The notes: generated by a model from the letters alone, not told the origin. A stretch of DNA of 5,027 nucleotides from Actinomycetota bacterium (GCA_005885025.1 VAYC01000125.1:1-5027), one strand, 5' to 3'; numbered from the stretch's first letter, positions 1 through 5,027 are shown. Program-made: numbers and translations.

Positions 1-1
1 G

Positions 2-277
2 TGGTTGTGGTGGCGCGTCCAGGTCACCGACCAGTCGGGCCAGGTCATTCGAAGCTTCAAGCAGCATGGCGAGGCGCTCTCCGTCTCCTGGACCGGGCTC
101 GACACAGTCGGCCAGCCGGTTCCGGTCGGCAGCTACACCATGACGATGTTCGCGGGCAGGAACGGCCGAAGTGCCTTGCCGGCGTCACTGTCGCTTGCCG
201 TGGTCCCCGAGCCCACGCCCAGCCCCTCTCCGTCGCCCAGCCCTTCAGGCTCGCCCTCGCCGTCCCCTTCCCCGTAG
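2..277 (+). CDS. C-terminal fragment of a protein with a FlgD-type Ig-like domain and Ser-Pro tail
   Basis: This is the 3' end of a gene that begins before the window; the frame is open to the left edge and ends at TAG 275-277. The visible part, about 91 residues, reads as one beta-sandwich domain. A strand with VTDQSGQVIRSF is followed by VSWTGLDTVGQPVPVGSYTM, which matches the pattern D-x-x-G-x-V-V-R ... W-x-G-x-D-x-x-G-x-x-V-P-x-G-x-Y of FlgD Ig-like domains. Such domains are common at the C-terminus of secreted or surface proteins, not only flagellar hook-capping proteins. The last 20 or so residues are a Pro-Thr/Ser-Pro repeat, a low-complexity tail resembling actinobacterial wall-spanning or linker segments. 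Nothing flagellar is next to it, so a secreted or wall-associated protein is more likely than FlgD itself. The N-terminal function cannot be seen. A TTG codon at 5-7 is probably not the start, since the domain looks entered mid-strand. Confidence 0.72.
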   Translation, partial: WLWWRVQVTDQSGQVIRSFKQHGEALSVSWTGLDTVGQPVPVGSYTMTMFAGRNGRSALPASLSLAVVPEPTPSPSPSPSPSGSPSPSPSP

Positions 278-335
278 CGCTCAGCCCCTCTGGAGCGGCG
301 TCCGCGGGCGGGAAGAACAGCCAGCCTGGCTCGGT

Positions 336-341
336 TACCCT
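336..341 (+). promoter_or_regulatory. Candidate -10 box of a leaderless promoter for the redoxin gene
   Basis: TACCCT fits the TANNNT pattern and ends eight bases before the GTG start at 350. That spacing would put the transcription start at or next to the start codon. No Shine-Dalgarno sequence precedes the GTG (ACCCTCAACAGAC), which supports a leaderless message. No convincing -35 hexamer is seen about 17 bases upstream. A single hexamer is weak evidence. Confidence 0.35.
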
Positions 342-349
342 CAACAGAC

Positions 350-802
350 GTGGCAGAACTCCAGGTTGGCTCGAAGGCTCCAACCGTTCCCGGCGTGGAC
401 TTCGGTGGCGGACCGACGGCCCTGTTCTTCTACAAGGTGACCTGTCCGGTCTGCCAGATGGCGGCGCCGGCTGCCGGGAAGTTCGAGCAGGCCTATCCCG
501 GGCGGATCGTGGGCGTCGGGCAGGATCCCGAGGAGAAGCTCAGCGAGTTCGACCGGCAATTCGGACTCGGGTTCGGTTCGGTCCCCGACCTCCCCCCGTA
601 CGGCGTCTCCGAGGCCTACGGCATCATCTCCGTCCCAACACTTTTCCTGGTTGGCAGCGAGGGGACGTTGCTCGAGTCGGTGCCGTCCTGGGACCGCGAC
701 GGCTACAACTCCGTCTCCGAACGCCTGGCGAAACTCCTCGGCGTGGACCCCGCTCCGATCTCAGAACCGAGCGACGGGCTGCCGGCGTTCCGCCCCGGCT
801 GA
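350..802 (+). CDS. Thioredoxin-fold redoxin (TlpA/AhpC-TSA-like), possible selenoprotein with extension to 823
   Basis: A 150-residue cytoplasmic thiol-disulfide protein with no signal peptide or membrane segment. The start VGSKAPTVPGVDF is the usual redoxin entry. A beta strand (TALFFYKV) then leads into the active-site CPVC at residues 32-35. The expected cis-proline lies in SVPTLFL (Pro96), followed by the VGSEGTLLESV hairpin. The family reduces disulfides or peroxides; the substrate here is unknown. The GTG start at 350 is chosen because it gives a complete redoxin N-terminus, has a TANNNT box just upstream, and lacks any better alternative. The protein ends ...DGLPAFRPG at a TGA (800-802). 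From memory, relatives often end in a PAFKPG-Cys-Gly-Ser-Lys-Asn-like tail. Reading through this TGA gives U-S-A-R-N-A-R before TAG 821-823, so the TGA sits where that cysteine would be and may encode selenocysteine, giving 157 residues. If not, the protein simply lacks the tail. The redoxin assignment is firm; the extension is inference. Confidence 0.85.
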   Translation: MAELQVGSKAPTVPGVDFGGGPTALFFYKVTCPVCQMAAPAAGKFEQAYPGRIVGVGQDPEEKLSEFDRQFGLGFGSVPDLPPYGVSEAYGIISVPTLFLVGSEGTLLESVPSWDRDGYNSVSERLAKLLGVDPAPISEPSDGLPAFRPG

Positions 803-841
803 AGCGCCCGCAACGCGCGCTAGGTCGGCGCGCCCTGCGGG
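800..841 (+). promoter_or_regulatory. Possible bacterial SECIS-like hairpin immediately 3' of an in-frame TGA
   Basis: Four bases after the TGA, RNA from 807 to 841 can fold into a lower stem CCCGCA/TGCGGG (807-812 with 836-841). Above it are a 2x2 internal loop (AC/CC), an upper stem GCGCGC/GCGCGC (815-820 with 828-833) and a seven-base loop TAGGTCG (821-827). The loop holds AGGUC, like the apical AGGUCU of the E. coli fdhF SECIS recognised by SelB. It lies about 20 bases from the UGA, against about 18 in fdhF. The bulged U of the E. coli element is not obvious. The same hairpin can be read as a terminator, and no Sec machinery is visible here. Confidence 0.35.
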
Positions 842-849
842 AGAGTTTT
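807..849 (+). terminator. Candidate intrinsic terminator after the redoxin gene
   Basis: A strong GC-rich stem-loop (outer stem 807-812/836-841, inner stem 815-820/828-833) is followed by AGAG and then TTTT at 846-849. The stem is very stable, but the T-tract is short and offset by four bases, so termination may be partial. It separates the redoxin gene from the regulatory region of the next gene. It overlaps the possible SECIS-like element described at 800-841; both roles are compatible. Confidence 0.45.
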
Positions 850-867
850 GAGACGCATTCCCGACTG

Positions 868-904
868 TCAAACGTACGGGGAACCGTCCGTTCAAACGTA
901 CGTT
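868..904 (+). promoter_or_regulatory. Cluster of AACGTACG-type palindromic half-sites, candidate tandem operator
   Basis: The 11-mer TCAAACGTACG occurs twice, at 868-878 and 892-902, exactly 24 bases apart. The second copy runs into a perfect 10-base palindrome AACGTACGTT (895-904). The first is the left arm of an imperfect palindrome, AACGTACGG (871-879) and CCGTCCGTT (884-892), with eight of nine positions paired around GGAA. This gives four related half-sites in 34 bases. Tandem palindromes of this size are typical of dimeric repressors such as TetR-type regulators, but the cognate regulator is not in the window. The cluster lies about 60 bases upstream of the -10-like box at 966, so it could serve an activator, a repressor or looping control of the MoaD-propeller gene. 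Confidence 0.5.
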
Positions 905-965
905 CCAGCCAGCGAGGCCGCTGGGCGGCACCAGAGACCGTGCACCCGCCTTCGCTCGACCTCGG

Positions 966-971
966 TAGACT
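966..971 (+). promoter_or_regulatory. Candidate -10 box of a leaderless promoter for the MoaD-propeller gene
   Basis: TAGACT, in the context GGTAGACTGCGGCCATG, fits TANNNT and ends six bases before the ATG at 978. The transcript would start at or beside the start codon. No Shine-Dalgarno sequence precedes the ATG, as expected for a leaderless message. A clear -35 hexamer is not seen. Confidence 0.5.
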
Positions 972-977
972 GCGGCC

Positions 978-2369
978 ATGGCGGTGGTCAAGCTGCGCTC
1001 GCCCCTCCGTGAGTTGGCCGGTGGCTCGAGCGAGCTCGAGTTCGACGGGCGCACGGTTGGCGAGGTGCTTTCAGGTCTGGAGGCCGCCCATCCCAAGCTC
1101 ATCGGCTGGGTCATCGACGAGCGGGGCTGCGTCCGCCCCCACGTGAACGTCTTCCTGAACGGCGAACGGGCCACGCTGGATGAGCGGGTTCAAGCGAAGG
1201 ACCGGATCCACGTCCTGCCCGCCATCTCGGGCGGCGCGGTGAGCGTGGCCGAGCGCACCCGTCCCAAGATGCAGGCCGTCTCGCCGGAGGCTGCCGAAGA
1301 AGCCGAGCTGCTCGTTGGAACCCGCAAGGGCCTGTTCATCCTGCGAGGTCCTCGAGGCGGCCCCATGCAGCAGGTGGCCCGCACGTTCAGCGGGAACACC
1401 GTCGAGTACGCCATGCGAGACCCGAGGAGCGGCACCTATCTCGCCTCGGTCACCCACGGGCAGTACGGTCCGCGCCTGTACTACGCGGACGATCCGCTCG
1501 GCGAGTGGGACCAGGCCAAGGGTCCGGCCTTCCCAGAGGACGCGGGGTCGGCGATCGATCGGATCTGGGTGGTTGTGCCGGGAGAGGAGATCGATGTCCT
1601 CTGGGCCGGAGTGGCGCCGGCGGCCCTGTTCAGGAGCGAGGACGGTGGCCGCTCGTGGGAGATCAACCGTGGGCTGTGGGACGAGCCCAGCCGCCCCAGC
1701 TGGCAGCCGGGGGCGGGCGGGATGTGCCTTCACTCGATCTGCCCGTGGCCCGGCGAGCCGGACGTCATGGCCGTGGGGATCTCGGCGGCCGGCGTCTGGC
1801 TGACCGAGGACGGCGGCCGGTCTTGGCGGAGAGGCAACAAGGGCCTCGTGGCGCGGTATCTGCCCGAAGACGCCCGGGACGGTGCGGTCGACCTCTGCGT
1901 GCACAACATGTACCGATCTCCGCTGGAGCCCACCACGCTGTACATGCAGTTCCACGGAGGCGTGTACCGCTCCGATGACTCGGGGGAGGCCTGGAACGAC
2001 ATCGGATCGCAGGGCGGCCTCCCTTCGGACTTCGGATTCCCTCTGGTGCAGGACCCGAACGACGCCGGCCGTGCCTTCGTCATCCCCCTGCGTGGCGACT
2101 TCGACCGGGTCACGCCCGAGGGCAAGGTCCGCGTGTTCGAGACCAAGGATCGCGGGGCGACGTGGGCGCCGCTGGAGACCGGGTTGCCCCAGGGCGAGGC
2201 GTACCTCACGGTCCTGCGCCAAGCCTTCGGCCACGACGGCTACGAACCGCTCGGGCTGTACTTCGGGGCCGAGTCCGGCGAGGTCTTCGGCTCCGCCGAC
2301 GGGGGAGCCACGTGGACCACCGTGGCGGAGCATCTCGCGCCGGTGACGTCGGTGCGCTGCTCCTCCTAG
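978..2369 (+). CDS. Fusion of a MoaD/ThiS ubiquitin-like domain with an Asp-box (BNR) beta-propeller
   Basis: A 463-residue protein in two parts. Residues 1-86 form a beta-grasp MoaD/ThiS domain: VKLRSPLRELAGG, the TVGEVLSGLEAAHP helix, DERGCVRPHVNVFLNGE, and the terminal HVLPAISGG. In free-standing members the GG is the C-terminus, adenylated and thiocarboxylated for sulfur transfer or conjugated to targets; here Gly85-Gly86 are internal. A charged linker (about 87-110, rich in Glu and Ala) leads to a propeller opening with LLVGTRKGLFIL. Five Asp-boxes (S/T-x-D-x-G-x-x-W) lie at residues 220-227, 276-283, 332-339, 389-396 and 439-446. The RIP-type sialidase signature and an arginine triad are not evident, so glycosidase activity is not claimed. 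There is no signal peptide. From memory, a small MoaD gene next to a separate gene of this propeller family is a recurring bacterial arrangement; here the two are one frame. A GTGA at 1239-1242 suggests the original junction. The ATG at 978 is supported by domain completeness and the TAGACT box. The domains are clear; the joint role is unknown. Confidence 0.87.
   Translation: MAVVKLRSPLRELAGGSSELEFDGRTVGEVLSGLEAAHPKLIGWVIDERGCVRPHVNVFLNGERATLDERVQAKDRIHVLPAISGGAVSVAERTRPKMQAVSPEAAEEAELLVGTRKGLFILRGPRGGPMQQVARTFSGNTVEYAMRDPRSGTYLASVTHGQYGPRLYYADDPLGEWDQAKGPAFPEDAGSAIDRIWVVVPGEEIDVLWAGVAPAALFRSEDGGRSWEINRGLWDEPSRPSWQPGAGGMCLHSICPWPGEPDVMAVGISAAGVWLTEDGGRSWRRGNKGLVARYLPEDARDGAVDLCVHNMYRSPLEPTTLYMQFHGGVYRSDDSGEAWNDIGSQGGLPSDFGFPLVQDPNDAGRAFVIPLRGDFDRVTPEGKVRVFETKDRGATWAPLETGLPQGEAYLTVLRQAFGHDGYEPLGLYFGAESGEVFGSADGGATWTTVAEHLAPVTSVRCSS
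1239..1242 (+). other. GTGA at the domain junction: possible relic of a start/stop overlap or internal start
   Basis: Just after the two diglycine codons (1230-1235) and one alanine codon there is GTGA. The GTG is in frame with both domains and would start a free 376-residue propeller (Met-Ser-Val-Ala-Glu...). The overlapping TGA (1240-1242) lies one frame over and would end the MoaD domain right after Gly-Gly-Ala if one base were skipped or absent. GTGA is a classic overlap of translationally coupled genes. No strong Shine-Dalgarno sequence precedes it. Confidence 0.3.
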
Positions 2370-3379
2370 CGTCGCTCGGCCAGGTACCCCTTCCCCATCT
2401 CTTTGAGCCGAGCGTGCGCGCCACCGTACACCGCGGGCCCGGGCAGGTACGCCTTGCGGATCTTCGTGACGATCGAGTAGTTCGGGTCGACCACGTTGGC
2501 CACCGGCGTCTCGCTGGCCTGCGTGAGGAGCTGATAGGCGTCCAACTGGTCCATGCCGAACTCGCCGGCCAGCCACTGGACCAGATCGGCCTGGGCGATG
2601 CGGAAGGCGTCTTCCAGCGGCCGGGACGAGCCCACGCTCATGACGTAGTCGTCGTTCTCCAGGCGCGGCCATGGCGTGGCCATGCCCTTCAGGAGTTCGA
2701 CGACCAGCACCGTGTCCATGGCGGCCTCGACGGCCACGCCGCAAGACTCGCCCTCGCCCTGGCGGCAGTGGCCGTCGCCGAGAGAGAACAGAGCGCCCTG
2801 GACGTTGACCCCCAGATAGCACGTCGTCCCGGCCCGCATCTCGGGGGTGTCCATGTTCCCTCCGAAGTTGTCGGGAACCAGCGACAACCGCGTCTCGAGG
2901 TTCGCCGGAGCCACCCCCACCGTCCCGTGCATCGGATCGAGCGGCAGTTGCACCGAGTAGTCACCGCGGAGTGCCCGATAGGTGACCGTCCGGTGCTTTG
3001 CGTCGACCTCGTACATCCAGATGCGCTCGGGAAGCGGGTCCTGGAGCCCTGCGGTCCTGGGCGTGCCCGTCAGCGAGCCGAAGAACGGGATCGTGCTGGA
3101 GGCGGCCCAGTCCCTCGATGGCTCGATGGACACGAAGTGCAGCGCCAGCGTATCTCCCGGCTCGGCCCCCTCCACCTCGAACGGCCCGGTCTGCGGATTG
3201 ACGAACGGGAACTGGATGACCTTCGACACGAGGTCGTCGGGCCCTCGCACCTTCCCGCCGAACGCGTCTTCCGTCCAGACCTCGAGCACCGTTCCCGGCT
3301 TGATCGTTCGGACCGGCTTGACTCCCCCGAACGTCCACGCGAACTCCGAGAGGTTCGGCCGATATGCGAGGACGTCCAC
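2366..3379 (-). CDS. Acetamidase/formamidase family amidohydrolase
   Basis: A 337-residue cytoplasmic enzyme of the FmdA/AmdA family, which hydrolyses small amides (formamide or acetamide in characterised members) to the acid and ammonia. It has the family layout: an N-terminal beta domain with FGGVKPVRTIKPGTVLEVWTED, NPQTGPFEVEGAEPGDTL near residues 61-77, and HGTVGVAP at 151-158. NFGGNMDTPEM follows at 171-181, then the signature GDGHCRQGEGESCG at 201-214 with its acidic residues and His204, which carries metal/active-site positions in this family. Length is close to the usual 300-410. The GTG start at 3379 is ten bases after the permease stop (TGA 3392-3390). No clear Shine-Dalgarno is seen, so translation is probably coupled to the permease. 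The stop TAG shares CTAG with the convergent gene. The substrate cannot be read from sequence: formamide, acetamide and other small amides are all possible. Family assignment is strong. Confidence 0.92.
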   Translation of the reverse strand: MDVLAYRPNLSEFAWTFGGVKPVRTIKPGTVLEVWTEDAFGGKVRGPDDLVSKVIQFPFVNPQTGPFEVEGAEPGDTLALHFVSIEPSRDWAASSTIPFFGSLTGTPRTAGLQDPLPERIWMYEVDAKHRTVTYRALRGDYSVQLPLDPMHGTVGVAPANLETRLSLVPDNFGGNMDTPEMRAGTTCYLGVNVQGALFSLGDGHCRQGEGESCGVAVEAAMDTVLVVELLKGMATPWPRLENDDYVMSVGSSRPLEDAFRIAQADLVQWLAGEFGMDQLDAYQLLTQASETPVANVVDPNYSIVTKIRKAYLPGPAVYGGAHARLKEMGKGYLAERR

Positions 3380-3389
3380 GAGCCGCTCG

Positions 3390-4895
3390 TCAGCGGGGAA
3401 CGGGGGCGGCCGGCGGTGGCAGCGGCGCGGCCGGCTCCTCGATGAAGATCCGACCGGTGTCGCGGATGCGCTCCGGATGAGCGACGTAGAGGTAGATCAG
3501 GTACAGGACGCCAACCCCCATCCCGATCCCGTCGATCGGCCCAACCAATGTGTACGGGGCAGGAAGCCTCACCACGAAGCTGAACACGGACTGGCCCACT
3601 CCGATGCCGGTGAAAAAGGCCGGCACGAAGGCCGCGATCCCGGCCAGCGGGACCAGCCCGTGCAGGAGCGGGTTGAACTCGCTCCTCCGCTCCCGCAGGT
3701 AGAACAGGAGGCAGGCCAGGTCCACCAGCATGTAGATCGCGATGATGATGGCCACGTCGATGGTGGCCACCAGGACGAACGCTACCGGGAACGGCCCGTA
3801 CTTCGCGCCGAGCCAGAGGGACAGGAACACCCCCACCACGAACTGGGCGAAGACCGCTACGTCGGGCGACTTCCACCGAGGGTGGACGTGGGCGAAAGCC
3901 CTGGGAAAGACCAGTCGGATCCGGGCCATGGCGTACCACGTCCGGGTGGTGGCGTTGGAGGCGGCATTCGAATTGGCGATGGCAGAATTGGCGATGGCCA
4001 GGAACACCAGCACCCACCCCGCGCCCCACACCTTCCGCGCCAGGAAGTCCCAGGGGTTGCCGCCGCCCACGCCGGCGAACCCGGCGAACTTGGCCGGGCC
4101 GAAGTACACCACGGCCGCGTACGTGGTCAGGACGTAGAAGAGGCCGATCCCGATGCACGAGTACACCACCGCGAGCTTGATGTTGCGGCGCGGGTCGATC
4201 GTTTCTTCTGCCAGAGGAGCGGCCGCCTCGAATCCGATGAAGGCGAGGATCGTGTAGATCGATCCCGCCACCACTCCCGAGAACCCGGTGAACCCCTTTA
4301 CCGTTGCGAACTTCGTCCCGAACACGCTCAGGTCGTTGGCGCCGCCGGCCTTGACGATCAGCCAGACGGCCAGGGCCGCGAACACACCGATCTCGAACAG
4401 GCCGATCAGCGTTCCGGTCCGCGCGCTGAGCTGGATCCCGAAATATCCGAGGACGAACACCACGATGGCCGCCGCCAGCGCAGCGACCCACCACCACTGG
4501 CTGTAGCGCCACCCGAACTCCTGGTGCAGGACCGTCGCCACGAGGTGGCCGAAGATCAGATAGAGCAGCGGGGCCACCAGCGGCTCGACCCACGCATATC
4601 CCCACGCCACCAGGAAGCCCACCGAGGGGTGGATGCCCCGGGCCGTGTAGGTGTAGAAGCTGCCGGCCGACGGGAGGTGCTTGGCCAGCTCTCCGATCGA
4701 GATGGCCACCAGCAGACATCCGATCAGCGCCAGGATGACCGCGAGCGGAAGCGCGCCACCCGCGAACCCAGCGCCCGCGATGATCGAGAACGCCACGGCC
4801 GCCGCCGGCGCCATGTGGGTGATCGACTGGAACAGGACCTCTCGCAGCCCGATGGCCTCACGAGCGAGGCCGGCGGAGGGGGCGCGTCGCTCCAT
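3390..4895 (-). CDS. APC-family amino acid/amine permease
   Basis: A 501-residue inner-membrane transporter with about 12 hydrophobic segments, of the amino acid-polyamine-organocation superfamily. Characteristic parts are an unwound first helix near AGAGFAGG (residues 40-47), GELAKHLPSAGSFYTYTARG (68-87), FIGFEAAAPLAEET (219-232) followed by DPRRNIKLAV, and NATTRTWYAMAR with PRAFAHVHPRWKSPDVAV in the second half. A proline-rich cytoplasmic-type tail (EEPAAPLPPPAAPVP) ends the protein. The ATG at 4895 is preferred over an in-frame GTG at 4997 because AAGGAGGT sits six bases upstream and the N-terminus (MERRAPSAGLAREAIGLREVLF) is the usual short APC leader before the first helix. It is the first gene of an operon with the amidohydrolase, suggesting uptake of an amide, amine or amino acid feeding that enzyme. 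The substrate is inferred from context only. A five-residue repeat (IANSA-IANSN) occurs at about 301-310. Confidence 0.93.
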   Translation of the reverse strand: MERRAPSAGLAREAIGLREVLFQSITHMAPAAAVAFSIIAGAGFAGGALPLAVILALIGCLLVAISIGELAKHLPSAGSFYTYTARGIHPSVGFLVAWGYAWVEPLVAPLLYLIFGHLVATVLHQEFGWRYSQWWWVAALAAAIVVFVLGYFGIQLSARTGTLIGLFEIGVFAALAVWLIVKAGGANDLSVFGTKFATVKGFTGFSGVVAGSIYTILAFIGFEAAAPLAEETIDPRRNIKLAVVYSCIGIGLFYVLTTYAAVVYFGPAKFAGFAGVGGGNPWDFLARKVWGAGWVLVFLAIANSAIANSNAASNATTRTWYAMARIRLVFPRAFAHVHPRWKSPDVAVFAQFVVGVFLSLWLGAKYGPFPVAFVLVATIDVAIIIAIYMLVDLACLLFYLRERRSEFNPLLHGLVPLAGIAAFVPAFFTGIGVGQSVFSFVVRLPAPYTLVGPIDGIGMGVGVLYLIYLYVAHPERIRDTGRIFIEEPAAPLPPPAAPVPR

Positions 4896-4901
4896 CTCTA
4901 G

Positions 4902-4909
4902 ACCTCCTT
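4902..4909 (-). promoter_or_regulatory. Perfect Shine-Dalgarno sequence of the permease gene
   Basis: On the minus strand AAGGAGGT lies six bases before the ATG at 4895-4893. It is a full match to the anti-Shine-Dalgarno sequence and decides the start in favour of the 501-residue protein. It contrasts with the two plus-strand genes, which have no such site. It implies a leadered mRNA whose promoter lies upstream in 4915-5027 or beyond. Confidence 0.85.
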
Positions 4910-4964
4910 GCCCTGGTATGGACCATTCTGAGGGTGGGGCCTCGGGAAGGAAAGTCGGGCCTGC

Positions 4965-5018
4965 GGGTTGCGGCCTACGCGGGGAAGGTGACAACACGCC
5001 AGGCCGTCAGCGCAACCC
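4965..5018 (-). repeat. Composite inverted repeat in the permease leader
   Basis: On the plus strand GGGTTG+CGGCCT (4965-4976) is matched by AGGCCG (5001-5006) and CAACCC (5013-5018), separated by a six-base insertion TCAGCG. As RNA of the minus strand this gives two stacked six-base-pair helices with a six-base bulge and a 24-base loop. It could be a leader RNA structure, a regulator site, or the terminator side of an unseen neighbour. No known riboswitch class was recognised. The rest of 4896-5027 shows no gene. Confidence 0.3.
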
Positions 5019-5027
5019 CCAGCACGA

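Noticed and set aside
209..274. Ser-Pro repeat DNA as a CRISPR or tandem repeat element
   Set aside because: The repeat is at amino-acid level (Ser-Pro) with varied codons, so it is a low-complexity coding tail and not an array.
278..297. Terminator after the FlgD-like gene (CGCTC / GAGCG)
   Set aside because: The stem is only five base pairs with a ten-base loop and no T-tract, so it is not supported.
1..1146. Long open frame on the plus strand, 381 codons
   Set aside because: It is Arg/Gly/Pro-rich without domain character and overlaps the FlgD-like fragment, the redoxin and the MoaD start in other frames. It is a GC-rich shadow.
1300..2369. Calling the propeller a sialidase or glycosyl hydrolase
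   Set aside because: Asp-boxes are structural and occur in many propellers. The RIP motif and catalytic arginine set of sialidases are not evident.
1071..2822. 583-codon open frame on the minus strand opposite the MoaD-propeller gene
   Set aside because: It covers two well-supported genes and has low-complexity Arg/Gly composition with no recognisable domain.
2982..4901. 639-codon open frame on the plus strand opposite the permease
   Set aside because: It is rich in Asp, Arg, His and Gln, as expected from the complement of a hydrophobic GC-rich membrane protein gene. No domain is recognisable.
4896..4997. Longer permease beginning at the GTG at 4997
   Set aside because: The extra 34 residues are Pro-rich and unlike APC N-termini, and the perfect Shine-Dalgarno at 4902-4909 fixes the ATG at 4895.

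Overview
The window is about 5 kb of very GC-rich bacterial DNA, densely packed with genes. It looks like an actinobacterial-type chromosome, possibly from an uncultured lineage. The base composition, a TANNNT box a few bases before two start codons (leaderless-style starts), and the gene families fit this. The lineage is an inference and cannot be fixed from 5 kb. There are no RNA genes, insertion sequences, CRISPR arrays or phage genes.

Layout, plus strand: (1) 2-277 is the 3' end of a protein with a FlgD-type Ig-like domain and a Ser-Pro tail, cut by the window edge. (2) 350-802 is a cytoplasmic thioredoxin-fold/redoxin protein with a CPVC motif. Its TGA stop may be a selenocysteine codon that would extend the gene to the TAG at 821-823. 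A hairpin follows immediately and could be a SECIS-like element, a terminator, or both. (3) 803-977 is a regulatory gap with a cluster of AACGTACG-type palindromic half-sites and a -10-like box. (4) 978-2369 encodes an N-terminal ubiquitin-like MoaD/ThiS domain, with its diglycine buried inside the chain, fused to an Asp-box (BNR) beta-propeller.

Layout, minus strand: a two-gene operon is read from right to left. It starts with an APC-family amino acid/amine permease (4895-3390) behind a perfect Shine-Dalgarno sequence. Ten bases later comes an acetamidase/formamidase-family amidohydrolase (3379-2366). The last gene converges on the MoaD-propeller gene and their stop codons share a CTAG. The leader before the permease (4896-5027) has no gene but contains a composite inverted repeat.

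Working together: the permease and the amidohydrolase plausibly import a small nitrogen compound and release ammonia from it. The redoxin and the ubiquitin-like/propeller gene lie next to each other but are probably separate transcription units. The two points most worth following are the possible selenocysteine at the redoxin C-terminus and the internal-diglycine ubiquitin-like/beta-propeller fusion.
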